From assembly GCA_030706735.1 (NCBI GenBank), contig JAUZNZ010000019.1, positions 30,483 through 94,482 of the forward strand: a DNA stretch of 64,000 nucleotides, in the 5' to 3' direction. A program made the position numbers and the translations under genes. Of the stretch, positions 34,517-43,789 are shown piece after piece; position 1 is the stretch's first letter; every line of letters starts with the position of its first letter. The notes under the pieces were generated by a model. The model saw nothing but the letters and a program-made list of their open reading frames with translations. It was not told where the DNA came from and ran no database searches. This DNA is from Bacteroidota bacterium. GTDB taxonomy: Bacteria > Bacteroidota > Bacteroidia > Chitinophagales > Chitinophagaceae.

Positions 34517-35188
34517 ATGCTGGCGATAAAATCCTTTGTTTTCAGCCCTGTACAAGAGAACACATACGTGCTATCGGGCCAAAAGGATGCCTGTTGGATC
34601 ATCGATCCGGGCTGTTATTTTGGAAATGAACGCAATACCCTCCGGGAGTACATCGAAGAGCAGGGATTGAAGCCGGAACGGCTGCTGAACACCCATTGCC
34701 ATCTGGATCATGTCTTCGGCAATAAATTCGTCCACGACACCTGGGATCTGCCATTGCATTTGCATGAAAAAGAGAAGCCCCTGCTCGCGGCGGCCCCGGA
34801 ATATGGACAGGTCTGGGGTCTGCCCTTCGAGAACTACCGCGGGGAGCTCATCTTTATCCGGGAAGGCGAGGTATTGACCTGGGGGGCGGGCGGGGACCCC
34901 GCGGGAGCGCTCACCGGCGAGGCGTTGAAGGTCTTGTTCCTGCCCGGCCATTCGCCGGGGAGCGTGGGGTTCTATTGTGAGGCACAAGGTTTTATCATTG
35001 GAGGAGACGTGCTCTTCCGGGAGAGCATCGGGCGAACCGACCTGCCGGGCGGAGATCATGAGACCTTACTGCGCAGCATCCGGGAGCAACTATGGCCCCT
35101 GCCTGACGATACGATCGTCTATCCCGGCCATGGCGAACCGACGACGATCGGTTGGGAAAAATTGCACAATCCGTTCCTGAGGCGTTGA
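34517..35188 (+). CDS. MBL-fold metallo-hydrolase (glyoxalase II-like)
   Basis: A 223-residue cytosolic hydrolase. The metal-binding signature is NTHCHLDHVFGN, and further ligands appear in LFLPGHSPGSVGFY, IIGGDVLFRESIGRTDLPGG and VYPGHGEPTTIGWE, as in the short Bacteroidota glyoxalase II-like group. It would hydrolyse a thioester or a similar substrate. It is divergent from the TolB-like gene (61 bases apart) and convergent with the flippase gene (11 bases between stops). The ATG at 34517 gives the conserved start; another ATG at 34508 is in a different frame. Confidence 0.88.
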   Translation: MLAIKSFVFSPVQENTYVLSGQKDACWIIDPGCYFGNERNTLREYIEEQGLKPERLLNTHCHLDHVFGNKFVHDTWDLPLHLHEKEKPLLAAAPEYGQVWGLPFENYRGELIFIREGEVLTWGAGGDPAGALTGEALKVLFLPGHSPGSVGFYCEAQGFIIGGDVLFRESIGRTDLPGGDHETLLRSIREQLWPLPDDTIVYPGHGEPTTIGWEKLHNPFLRR

Positions 35189-35199
35189 GCGTGGCGGAC

Positions 35200-36702
35200 T
35201 TACATCCATTTTCCAATATAAGGCAATCGCCGGAATTCCTTTCGTTCGATGCGGAGAATGAAGAGCGCATAAGCGATGGTGAGAACGGTAGCCGTCGCCA
35301 GGTTGAATGCCTGCCCTCTAACGTTCATGGTCAGGGAATGGTGCAGGACATACAGAAGGTATACGATAACCATATAGGCTACCAGCTTCTTCCAGGCGTA
35401 GGGCACCGGATATTCCCGTTGTCCCCAGACATAGGAGATCAACATCATACTGCCATAGCAGAAGAAGGTCGCCCAGGCGGAGGCCATATATCCGTAGCGC
35501 GGAATGAACACATAATTGATGATCAGTGTGATACCTGCCCCGATCAGGGTGATCCACGCGCCGGCCATCGTGCGATGGGAAAGTTTGTACCAGATGGACA
35601 GGTTATAGTAGATCCCCAGGAACATATTGGCGAACAACAATACCGGGACGATCTTCAGGCCGTCCCACATCCTGGGATCGCGTATGAACAAATCCTTCCA
35701 GAGGTTCAGATAGAGCGCCACGAAGAGGAACATCAGGCAGATCGTCATGACGAAGAACTTCATGACCCGCGCATAGGTCCGTTGCGCATCCTCCCTGGAG
35801 GATTGGTTGAAAAAGAAGGGTTCGGCGCCCATGCGGAAGGCCTGCACGAACAGGGAGATGAGCAGGGACAGTTTATAGCAGCCGCTGTAGATACCTACTT
35901 GCACGTCCGCGGCCGTTTCCGTAAGAGGCAGCCTGCGCGCCAGCAGCACGCGATCGAAGGTCTCATTGATCATTCCTCCGAAGCCGGCGATGGTCAGCGG
36001 GAGCGCATAGATCATGATCTCCTTCCAAAGCCTTGCGTTGAAATTCCAGCGGAACTGCATGAGCTGCCTGGACAGGGCCAGCGTTTGGAACAAGGAAGAT
36101 ACCAGGTTGGCGATCAGTACATAACCTGCGCCGAAGCCTGTACTGTACACGAGCAAGAGCACGCTGTTGGCATTCGATCTGACCACCCGGGGGCATACGG
36201 ACAGAAAGAAATAGGTGACCGCGATATTCAATATGATGGCGACGATCCGGATAGCCGCAAAACGCATGGGGCGTCCCTCGTGCCGGAGCTTGGCGAAGGG
36301 TAGGGCGGACAATGCATCGCAGGCAATGATGCACGCGCTGATCGTGATATATTCGGGATGGGCGCCCACATGGATGAAGCCCGCGATCTGCCGGCGCAAC
36401 AGGATCATCAATAAGACGATGGCCGTCGTCGTGGCCAGCAGGCTGCCCAGCAGGGTATCATAGACGTCCCTTTCCGCCTCTTTTCGCTGGATATACCGGA
36501 AATAGGCCGTCTCAAAGCCGAACAGCACCAGGATGTTCAGAAAGGGGATAATGGAATAGACGAGGCTCATTTTGCCATATTCCGGTGTGCCACTGAACTT
36601 TAAGGTGAGATAGGGCGTTAACAGATATAACAGGAATCGTGCAAGAATAGAACTTGCTCCATACCAGACCGTTTGCCCCGCTAGCTTTTTTATGCTGCTC
36701 AA
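35200..36702 (-). CDS. Polysaccharide flippase-type membrane protein (MATE-like)
   Basis: A 500-residue protein with TTG start and about twelve to fourteen hydrophobic helices. The start has TVWYGASSILARFLLYLLTP, typical of Wzx/oligosaccharyl flippases, and later YALPLTIAGFGGMINETFDR, another common motif of these exporters. They move lipid-linked sugar repeat units across the inner membrane. No glycosyltransferase is adjacent, so the polymer is unknown. The C-terminus is basic. Confidence 0.85.
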   Translation of the reverse strand: MSSIKKLAGQTVWYGASSILARFLLYLLTPYLTLKFSGTPEYGKMSLVYSIIPFLNILVLFGFETAYFRYIQRKEAERDVYDTLLGSLLATTTAIVLLMILLRRQIAGFIHVGAHPEYITISACIIACDALSALPFAKLRHEGRPMRFAAIRIVAIILNIAVTYFFLSVCPRVVRSNANSVLLLVYSTGFGAGYVLIANLVSSLFQTLALSRQLMQFRWNFNARLWKEIMIYALPLTIAGFGGMINETFDRVLLARRLPLTETAADVQVGIYSGCYKLSLLISLFVQAFRMGAEPFFFNQSSREDAQRTYARVMKFFVMTICLMFLFVALYLNLWKDLFIRDPRMWDGLKIVPVLLFANMFLGIYYNLSIWYKLSHRTMAGAWITLIGAGITLIINYVFIPRYGYMASAWATFFCYGSMMLISYVWGQREYPVPYAWKKLVAYMVIVYLLYVLHHSLTMNVRGQAFNLATATVLTIAYALFILRIERKEFRRLPYIGKWM

Positions 36703-36791
36703 TAGAAGATGGTTTGAACAAAATTAACCTTCGGCCCCATATTAACGCTGAAATTTCAAAATGCAGTACCTTTATTAAAATTTTTTTGACT

Positions 36792-37610
36792 ATGAGAAGA
36801 ATGCACCTGTTGTTGATTGCTCCCTGCCTTTCCGTGACGATCGCCGTGGCTCAGCCGCAAGCTTACGAGACCAAAACCGTGTATCAGAAGACCCAACTGG
36901 CTGCCGCAGCCATCGATCTGCCCTATACTACCGATATGGTGGAAGACGCCGTCAAGGACTTCATGTCATCCAAAGGCTGGAAGGGCTCCGGCCAGAAGGG
37001 CTTTACGGTCTATCGGGGGGCGCGCCTCGGTGACACGGACCAGGCATTGAACGATATCTATTTAAAGGTCGACCGGCGCAACGGGGATAAGAATTCATCC
37101 ACCCTTACCGTCTTTGCCGTCAAACCCTCCGAGGACCCGGCGACCCGTGCCGCAGACGCCGTCATGCCGATGGACCAGGTCAAGGACTGGTTGAACCATC
37201 TCGTTCCTTCCGTCGAGGCATACGAACTGGAAGCGCGGATCGCCGGTCAACAAGATCTGGCAAAAAGATCCCAAAAGAAATACAATAATCTCCAGGACGA
37301 TCAGGCCGATCTGGAAAAGAAGATACGCAACGCGAGGTCGGATCTTGAACAAAATAAGAAGGAGCAGGTAGAACAAGCGGCCCTTGTTCAGGCGAATGTC
37401 AACGGCGACCAGGAGCTGATGAAGAAGGCGCAGAAAAGAATGAACAAACTGATCAGCGATCAGAACAGCCTGGAAAAGAAGATCAATAAGTACACCTCCG
37501 AACTCGCTCAGAACAAGAATGACCAGGCCTCCCAGCAAACTGAGGCGCAACGGCAACAGCAGTTGCTGGACACGCTGAGGAGCCAGAGAAAGCCGAAGGT
37601 AAACCAATAA
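36792..37610 (+). CDS. Exported coiled-coil protein of unknown function
   Basis: A 272-residue protein. The signal MRRMHLLLIAPCLSVTIAVA precedes a small globular domain at about 30-150 (YTTDMVEDAVKDFMSSKGWK), then a highly charged coiled coil of about 110 residues, rich in Lys, Gln, Asp and Asn with heptad-like repeats (NLQDDQADLEKKIRNARSDL, QNSLEKKINKYTSELAQNK). The coiled coil shows two similar copies, so an internal duplication is likely. I do not recognise the family. Start at 36792 is chosen because it gives a clean signal peptide. Confidence 0.68.
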   Translation: MRRMHLLLIAPCLSVTIAVAQPQAYETKTVYQKTQLAAAAIDLPYTTDMVEDAVKDFMSSKGWKGSGQKGFTVYRGARLGDTDQALNDIYLKVDRRNGDKNSSTLTVFAVKPSEDPATRAADAVMPMDQVKDWLNHLVPSVEAYELEARIAGQQDLAKRSQKKYNNLQDDQADLEKKIRNARSDLEQNKKEQVEQAALVQANVNGDQELMKKAQKRMNKLISDQNSLEKKINKYTSELAQNKNDQASQQTEAQRQQQLLDTLRSQRKPKVNQ

Positions 37611-37630
37611 AAGGCGTCTGCAGCCGTGGG

Positions 37631-38299
37631 TCACAGGATGTCCTTTTCCTGGATCAGGCTATTGCGCAGGGCGAATACGACCACGCCTGCGGTATTGCGA
37701 ACATTCATTTTCTCCAGGATACGGGTGCGGTAGCCTTCGACGGTGCGTTTGCTGAGGAAGAGCTTCTCCCCGATCTCCTGCGCCGTATTCTGCTGGCAGA
37801 TGAGCCGGATGATCTCCGTCTCCCTATCGGTGAATTTGGCGGTGGCGGGCTTCCGGTGCATGTCGAATTTGCTGTTCACGATCAGCGAGGCAAGCCGGGC
37901 GGTTGTATGCCGGCAGTAGAAGATATTCCCTTCATGAACGGTGAAAATGGCCTCAAGAATTTCCTGTTTGTCCGCGTTCTTCAGGAGATAGCCCCTGGCG
38001 CCGGCCTCCAGCATATCGACGATGAGATTTTCCTCTTCGAACATGGACAATGCAATGATCAGCAATCGGGGATTTTCCTGGAGCATCATCCTGGCGGCGG
38101 CTATACCGTCCAGTCGGGGCATCTTGATGTCGATGAGCGCCATGTCAGGCTTGCTTTCTCTGACCAGCTCGATGAGTTCCCTGCCGTCGCCGGCCTGACC
38201 TACCAGGGAGATCGTCTCCTGCTTCGAGAGCATCAGCGCGAGGCCGTCCCGGAAGATCTCGTGATCGTCGGCAATCACCAGTCGAATCATTTTTTGCAT
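37631..38299 (-). CDS. NarL/LuxR-type response regulator
   Basis: A response regulator of 222 residues. The receiver domain has the acidic pocket IADDHEIFRDG, phospho-acceptor Asp in MALIDIKMPRLDG, and the switch Lys in GYLLKNADKQE. The C-terminal LuxR HTH is TDRETEIIRLICQQNTAQEI, then LFLSKRTVEGYRTRILEKM. It would act as a dimer on DNA when phosphorylated by the kinase encoded just upstream on the same strand, 34 bases away. Starts at 38299 (MQKMIRLV) or 38290 (MIRLV) both fit. Target genes are unknown. Confidence 0.9.
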   Translation of the reverse strand: MQKMIRLVIADDHEIFRDGLALMLSKQETISLVGQAGDGRELIELVRESKPDMALIDIKMPRLDGIAAARMMLQENPRLLIIALSMFEEENLIVDMLEAGARGYLLKNADKQEILEAIFTVHEGNIFYCRHTTARLASLIVNSKFDMHRKPATAKFTDRETEIIRLICQQNTAQEIGEKLFLSKRTVEGYRTRILEKMNVRNTAGVVVFALRNSLIQEKDIL

Positions 38300-38333
38300 A
38301 TAGGACAGGGGAATGGTAGCGATCAAAAATAGA

Positions 38334-39074
38334 TCAACTGACCGGGATTTTAATAAAATAATTGGTGCCGGCGCCGGGTTTCGACTCCAATGACAGGACG
38401 CCGTTGAGTATTTCGCAACGGCTTGCCAGGCTCTTCAGCCCCAGTCCATTGGTGCGGCTCAACTCCCTTTCCTTGTCGAAACCGCGGCCGTCGTCCTTGG
38501 TGAGGAACAGCAGGTTGCCCCCCTCCTCGCTCATGCCGATCTGCAGGGTTTTTGCACCGGCATGCTTGATGGTATTGTGAACGATCTCCTGGATCATCCG
38601 GAAGATATGGATCTCCTTTTCGTTCGGCACGCGGATCTCCTTGACCACGAAGAGTTGAATGTCGATGTTCTTTTTCAGGTTCATCTGGCTGACGAACTCG
38701 CGGATGGCTTCAACGAGCCCCTTCCTCTCAAGGGTATTGGGGAGTAGATCGTAGGAAATGCGCCGGAGGCTGCCGATGATCTCGTCGAGGTACCTGCTTG
38801 TTTTTTCCAGGACCTCCCGGTCTCCGGCATCGGGGATCTCGACGCTGCTGATATTCAGCTTTACGGCGGAAAGCAGGGGGCCGAGGCTGTCGTGCAGGTC
38901 ACCGGCGATGCGTTTTCGCTCGTTCTCGCGGATCGTGATCTCCGCAAAGATCCTTTCGCGCTGAAGTCGCATATACCGGCGATGATACCGGATGATGGAA
39001 ACGAAGAAATAGATAATTATTATCGAAATAACTATGGACAGAAGAATAGTGATATTCAGAACCTTGTTTTCCAT
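38334..39074 (-). CDS. Membrane-anchored sensor histidine kinase (HisKA_3)
   Basis: A short kinase of 246 residues. One N-terminal membrane helix (LNITILLSIVISIIIIYFF) is followed by a linker and the HisKA_3 phospho-acceptor box RKRIAGDLHDSLGPLLSAVK, with His near 66. The ATPase domain follows (MIQEIVHNTIKHAGAKTLQI as N-box, DDGRGFDKERELSRTNGLGL as G1/G2). There is no periplasmic sensing domain, so the signal must come from the membrane or a partner. It forms a two-gene unit with the response regulator. An in-frame GTG two codons upstream is possible. Confidence 0.88.
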   Translation of the reverse strand: MENKVLNITILLSIVISIIIIYFFVSIIRYHRRYMRLQRERIFAEITIRENERKRIAGDLHDSLGPLLSAVKLNISSVEIPDAGDREVLEKTSRYLDEIIGSLRRISYDLLPNTLERKGLVEAIREFVSQMNLKKNIDIQLFVVKEIRVPNEKEIHIFRMIQEIVHNTIKHAGAKTLQIGMSEEGGNLLFLTKDDGRGFDKERELSRTNGLGLKSLASRCEILNGVLSLESKPGAGTNYFIKIPVS

Positions 39075-39125
39075 CTGCACGGCTAAGTTAGTTACTATTC
39101 CTCACTTGGTTGGTCATGGAAAAGG

Positions 39126-39779
39126 CTATTTAAGTGTGAATTTGACGCGCGCCGGGATCAGCAGGAAGGCGATCGCATAAATACTGTTCGTGCCCGCGTT
39201 GATATACGCCATGAGGAATACAAACGTCGTGCTCAACGAGGATTTGTTGTACCTGCTAACCTGGTAGGCCCAATAGTCAAGGATCATGAAAACGAAGTAG
39301 ATCAGAAAACCGATGCAGATCAGGAATTTTGGATTCCGGATCAGGCTGCGATTGTCATGCGTGATCATGAAGTTGATATTATTGATGCTCATCAGCACGA
39401 TCAGGAAAAAATACAGGCAACGGAAATAAGGGCTGAAATCCGAGAGATGCCCGAAAACGAAATATTCCCCGACCCAAACCAGGCTGACCAGGCCTACGAG
39501 GGTCCAGAATAGATTCGCTCTCTGCTTCAACAGACCCCAGACATGAAATTGCCAGGCGATCATGATCCATTCAATCAGGATATAAATATTCACTACGAAG
39601 CCATTCTGCCGGTGAAAACCCTTGATCAGGATGAAACTGACGACCTCCGTCACGAAGCCGATCACGAGCAAAAAGAAAAAGGGCCGGTACCTGTTATCGA
39701 TGCGAGGCCAGCGCACCAGCCCCGCAACGATTGGTAACAGTATGAATTGACTCAGTAGAAATATACCTATTGATCTCAT
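39126..39779 (-). CDS. Multi-pass membrane protein of unknown function
   Basis: A protein of about 217 residues with six to seven hydrophobic helices (IGIFLLSQFILLPIVAGLV, FFFLLVIGFVTEVVSFILI, YFFLIVLMSINNINF and more) and short basic loops (SRYNKSSLSTTFVF). No catalytic motif is present. Its position, 51 bases upstream of the histidine kinase on the same strand, makes a link to signal input possible, as the kinase lacks a sensor domain. Start taken at MRSIGIFLL; an upstream in-frame Met would overlap the preceding gene. Confidence 0.65.
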   Translation of the reverse strand: MRSIGIFLLSQFILLPIVAGLVRWPRIDNRYRPFFFLLVIGFVTEVVSFILIKGFHRQNGFVVNIYILIEWIMIAWQFHVWGLLKQRANLFWTLVGLVSLVWVGEYFVFGHLSDFSPYFRCLYFFLIVLMSINNINFMITHDNRSLIRNPKFLICIGFLIYFVFMILDYWAYQVSRYNKSSLSTTFVFLMAYINAGTNSIYAIAFLLIPARVKFTLK

Positions 39780-39796
39780 GTGTGATTTGATGTGGG

Positions 39797-40369
39797 CTAA
39801 TTGCCACCGAGCCCGCTCCCCCCATTGTCGCAAACGGTGGGACAGAACTGACCTTGCTCGATCGTGTTCCCGCTTCCGCTCTCCAGGACAAGCGCCTTCG
39901 GTGACGAAACGCCCGGCACCTGCTTGTCTTTCTCCTGAGCGGCCAGTGGCGTGATCATGTCATTCCCATCCTTGTCATAGGGCACCAGGATCATGCGCAC
40001 TTTTCCTCCATTCAGGCCGTAATAGATCCGAACGCCTGCCGCAGGCCGCCCGGCGGAATCCTTTTGTTGCAGAAGGATCGCGATGGCGTCGCAGTTGAAC
40101 GATTCAGCCTTGCCGAACCACATCGAATCATTCATTTTCGGGCACTGCTTGTGAAGGCTGTCGATCCCCGACCGGAACGCTGCCGTATAGCGGACAGCCT
40201 GGCCGATGGGAAGAAGGTGGGGCTTGACGCTATCGTAATTGATATCGTGGAGCCCGGCGCCGTCCTCTTTCTGGTCAGGCTTACAGCCGGAGAGCACCGT
40301 CAGGGCAGAAAGGGTCAACCCCGCCAGGGCAGTGAAAATGAGTGTTCTGGAGTTCAGGTAGTTATTCAT
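39797..40369 (-). CDS. Lipoprotein of unknown function
   Basis: A 190-residue lipoprotein: signal LIFTALAGLTLSALTVLSGC with the lipobox cysteine near residue 29, then a short acidic spacer. The mature domain has HLLPIGQAVRYTAAFRSGID, KQCPKMNDSMWFGKAESFNC, a GVRIYYGLNGGKVRMILVPY strand pair, and a C-terminal QFCPTVCDNGGSG cysteine pair. Similar short Bacteroidota lipoproteins with an IYYG element are often encoded near membrane proteins like the one downstream, which starts 17 bases after its stop. Function unknown. Confidence 0.62.
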   Translation of the reverse strand: MNNYLNSRTLIFTALAGLTLSALTVLSGCKPDQKEDGAGLHDINYDSVKPHLLPIGQAVRYTAAFRSGIDSLHKQCPKMNDSMWFGKAESFNCDAIAILLQQKDSAGRPAAGVRIYYGLNGGKVRMILVPYDKDGNDMITPLAAQEKDKQVPGVSSPKALVLESGSGNTIEQGQFCPTVCDNGGSGLGGN

Positions 40370-40674
40370 GACAATTGTGTTTGGTGGCTATTATATGCGC
40401 GGCAAATTACGCTTTCCCGAGAAATGCCGATACAGTGGATGCACCCGAAAGATTGCGTAGAACTACCTGCCTTTTTGCGTGTTTCTGCTCTAGGCGCCGG
40501 ATGTTCGGTGCGCCAACTTTGCTCTCATCCCTGCGGACCGGGACCTCCAAACCCCCTAACCGTGGAAAACAGGGATAATTTGCAAGTAGCAGCAGGAACG
40601 ATCAGGTACCATTAACCATTAAACATTGTTGTGACGCATGACGCCGGAGCCGCCCGACGCCGGCTGCTGCTTTG
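40370..40674. other. 305-base non-coding gap
   Basis: Between a lipoprotein start and the arfB stop, both on the minus strand. I see no supportable gene. It contains the tandem CCATTAA-CCATTAA at about 40611-40622. Open frames here are short, lack family-like sequence and overlap on both strands. It would hold the promoter for the lipoprotein gene. Confidence 0.5.
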
Positions 40675-41079
40675 CTATTCCTCTCCGCGAACCTTCCGGC
40701 GGGCCTGTTTGATCTCGCTGCTCCGCCGCTTGCTGTCGATCCGCTTTTCCTTCGAGGCACGGCTCGGCCTGGTGGGTACGCGCCGCTTTTCCTTTTTGAG
40801 GGCCTGCGCGATCAGGGCATTCATTTTCCGGATCACTTCCTGCTTGTTGGCGAGCTGGCTGCGATGGACCTGCGATCGCACCTGTAACAGGCCATCCGCA
40901 TTGATCCGGGAGGAGAGCTTGCTTTCGACAGCCGCTTTTTGCTCCGGGGTCAGCAAGGCTGAACGGCTGACGGCAAAATAGCCTTCCACCATGGTTTCCA
41001 CCTTGTTCACGTTTTGTCCCCCTTTGCCTCCGCTCCTTGCCGTGCGGAAGGTAATCTCCCCGGATATGTCTATATTCAT
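40675..41079 (-). CDS. arfB: Alternative ribosome-rescue factor ArfB
   Basis: A 134-residue peptidyl-tRNA hydrolase that rescues stalled ribosomes. The catalytic GGQ motif lies in SGGKGGQNVNKVET at residues 20-22, and the C-terminal tail is long and very basic (KKEKRRVPTRPSRASKEKRI and on), as needed to sense the empty mRNA channel. Length matches the family's usual 130-140 residues. It is a single gene; the next gene upstream is divergent. Confidence 0.92.
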   Translation of the reverse strand: MNIDISGEITFRTARSGGKGGQNVNKVETMVEGYFAVSRSALLTPEQKAAVESKLSSRINADGLLQVRSQVHRSQLANKQEVIRKMNALIAQALKKEKRRVPTRPSRASKEKRIDSKRRSSEIKQARRKVRGEE

Positions 41080-41185
41080 GGCTTGATCGTATGCGGATCG
41101 CGATCGGTTCCGCGTTCCCCTGGTCTGACAATTGCCGCCGTATAAAGGTAAACATCATTTTTTCACTTTGCCAGGGCTCTACTGC

Positions 41186-43786
41186 ATGTTCAGGAAATTC
41201 GTAGGGAAATGCTTTCCCCACCTTGTTGCGTTTTTCATCTTTCTCGTCGCGGCGGTGCTTTATTGCCGGCCCGTATTCGAGAATAAGGTACTTTACCAGG
41301 AGGATGTGGTTCAATGGCAGGCTATGGCCCACAACTCATTTGCCTACAAAGCCGCTCACGGCCATTTCCCTCTTTGGACAAACAGCATGTTCTCCGGCAT
41401 GCCGGCCTATATGATCGCCATGGATGCCCGGGCCCCCGTGCTGGGCGCGACCTTTTATGATCTGCTCACCCTGCGCCTGAAAAAGCCCGCCGGTTTTTTT
41501 TTCCTGGCCTGCCTTTGCTTATATTTCCTGTGCCTGGTGCTGAAGATCAATCCATACATCGGCATCATCGGAGGCCTCGCTTATTCCTACGCCACCTACA
41601 ACCCGGTGATCGTCGCCGCGGGGCATGATACCAAGATGCAATGCATCGCGCTGATCCCGGCGCTGATCGGGTCGCTGATCCTGATCTATGAAAAAAAATA
41701 CTGGCAGGGTGCAGCGCTTACGGCTCTGTTCACGGCGGTAATGATTTCCATCAATCATGTCCAGATCATCTATTATTGCCTGATCGTTGCCGTGATCATG
41801 ACCGTTGGCTACGCCATCCGCTGGGTCCGGAGCAGGGATTATCGTCATTTGCTGATGGCTCTTGCCATCGCCGCCGGGTCGGCGTTGACGGGGATATTGA
41901 GCAACGCGGTCACCCTTTTTACGACCTATGATGCGTCACGGGAGACCACCCGCGGCGGCAGCGATCTGAGCGCCACCTCGCCGGGCGATTATACGGAAAA
42001 TGGCTTCGGGACGAACCTGGCATTCGCCTTCAGCATGTACCGGACCGAGATCTTTGTCCTTTGGGTGCCGGAAATGTTCGGGGGCAGCACCAACCCGGAC
42101 GTCCCGGCCAGGGATTCGAGAGCGGCCAGGCTGCTGCATAAGATGCCCGCCGATCTGGCCGGCTCATTACGGGAAGACTTGTCCTACTATTGGGGCGGCC
42201 TCGGCAATATGGTCGGCGGGCCGCCCTATGCAGGGGCGATCATTTGCCTGCTTGCCGTGCTGGGTTTCTTCCTGTTGGATGGCCGTCACAAATGGTGGAT
42301 CCTGGGAGGCCTGGTACTTTGCATCCTGATGAGCTGGGGCAGCTATTTTTCCGCATTCAACGGGTTCTTGCTGAAGTTCCTACCGATGTACAATAAATTC
42401 AGGGCGCCCAGCATGATCATCGTGATGCCCGTGTTCCTGCTCGTGTTGCTGGCCGTTCTTACGCTCCAAAAAATAGTCGGGGCAGACAAGGTTCCCTCGC
42501 TTTGGGAGAAAACCGCTCTCTGGGCAAGGTACAAACAGGGGATCCTCCTGACGGCGGGGGTATTCGTGCTGCTGCTTTGGATCTGTTCCCATGCTGATTA
42601 TTCCGCGGCGGGTGACAGCCGCATCATGCAGGTGGCGGGAACCCCCAGGCCGGCCGCCTCCGGACAGGCAAGCGACTTCATTCACGCATTAAGAGAAGAC
42701 CGCCATTCGATCTTTTTCAATAGTCTCGTTCGCTCCCTTGCCTTTACGGCGATCGGCGCCTTGTTGATCGGCCTGCAAATCCGGCGGCGGTTGCGGCCGG
42801 CCTTATTTCTTGCCGCCTTAGGCCTGCTTTGTTTCGTCGATGTGATGGATATGGACCTCCACTACCTTAACCACCGGCAATACCAGGAACAAGCCACGTA
42901 CAGCGCGAATTTCTCGCCGACCCCGGCCGACCGCCAGATCCTCCTGGACACGGGTTATTATCGGGTCTTCGACCTTCGGGACAGTGGGTTGAATACGTTG
43001 AGCTACGGGGCCATGACCGCTTATTTCCACCACTCGATCGGCGGCTATCATGCCGCGAAACTGAAGATCTACGAAGACCTCATCGATCGGCAGCTCTATA
43101 ACTTCCCCGATTGCCGTCCGGTCATTGATATGTTAAATACGAAATACATCATTTGGCCCACGAGGTCGGGCCCGGATTCGGTAGAGTTGAACCGGCACGC
43201 GCTTGGACCGGCCTGGTTTGTGAACGACCTTCGCTTCGAAGATTCAGCCGGTCAGGTGATGAACGCCCTCACCCGTCTTCGCCCGCATGATACCGCCGTC
43301 TTGTTTGGATCGGATCGTTCGCAGATCGCGAAGGGGATTGCCGGCATGGCGGCCCTTGCGGACCCGGCCGCTCCGGCGATGGTGGCTACGCTGGCGGCCT
43401 ACCGGCCCGGCATGGCCTCGGATTTCAGCAAGCCCGGGAAAGCCGACTCGATCCGGTTGGTGAAGAACGATAATGATGAGATCACCTATTTGTCGGAGTC
43501 GGGAAGCCCCCGATTTGCGGTATTCAGCGAGGTGTTTTATTCCCGTGGCTGGCGTGCCTGGATCGATGAGCGGGAAGTACCGATCTTTCGTACGAACTAT
43601 GTACTTCGCGGGCTGGTCGTTCCGTCCGGCCATCATGTGATCCGATTTGTCTTTCACCCTCAAAGCTATTATCTCGGCAGGCAGGTACAGTGGATGGCCA
43701 GCCTGATCCTGTTATTACTACTTTTCGGCGCCATCCTGGCTACCGCACAGGACGCCGGTTTATTTCGCGGGCCGCCGTACCTTTAG
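41186..43786 (+). CDS. YfhO-family multi-pass membrane protein
   Basis: A very hydrophobic protein of about 866 residues. The start (FFIFLVAAVLYCRPVFENKV, then LPLWTNSMFSGMPAY-like element HFPLWTNSMFSGMPAYMI) is characteristic of YfhO-type proteins, which have a GT-C glycosyltransferase-like membrane fold. Twelve or so helices fill the first 560 residues; the C-terminal third is a soluble beta-rich domain with FYSRGWRAWIDEREVPIFRT, then LRGLVVPSGHHVIRFVFHP. It probably works on lipid-linked sugars or teichoic-acid-like glycans; here the substrate is unknown. Start at MFRKFVGK chosen; an in-frame start 18 codons upstream is possible. Confidence 0.8.
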   Translation: MFRKFVGKCFPHLVAFFIFLVAAVLYCRPVFENKVLYQEDVVQWQAMAHNSFAYKAAHGHFPLWTNSMFSGMPAYMIAMDARAPVLGATFYDLLTLRLKKPAGFFFLACLCLYFLCLVLKINPYIGIIGGLAYSYATYNPVIVAAGHDTKMQCIALIPALIGSLILIYEKKYWQGAALTALFTAVMISINHVQIIYYCLIVAVIMTVGYAIRWVRSRDYRHLLMALAIAAGSALTGILSNAVTLFTTYDASRETTRGGSDLSATSPGDYTENGFGTNLAFAFSMYRTEIFVLWVPEMFGGSTNPDVPARDSRAARLLHKMPADLAGSLREDLSYYWGGLGNMVGGPPYAGAIICLLAVLGFFLLDGRHKWWILGGLVLCILMSWGSYFSAFNGFLLKFLPMYNKFRAPSMIIVMPVFLLVLLAVLTLQKIVGADKVPSLWEKTALWARYKQGILLTAGVFVLLLWICSHADYSAAGDSRIMQVAGTPRPAASGQASDFIHALREDRHSIFFNSLVRSLAFTAIGALLIGLQIRRRLRPALFLAALGLLCFVDVMDMDLHYLNHRQYQEQATYSANFSPTPADRQILLDTGYYRVFDLRDSGLNTLSYGAMTAYFHHSIGGYHAAKLKIYEDLIDRQLYNFPDCRPVIDMLNTKYIIWPTRSGPDSVELNRHALGPAWFVNDLRFEDSAGQVMNALTRLRPHDTAVLFGSDRSQIAKGIAGMAALADPAAPAMVATLAAYRPGMASDFSKPGKADSIRLVKNDNDEITYLSESGSPRFAVFSEVFYSRGWRAWIDEREVPIFRTNYVLRGLVVPSGHHVIRFVFHPQSYYLGRQVQWMASLILLLLLFGAILATAQDAGLFRGPPYL

Positions 43787-43789
43787 GTC

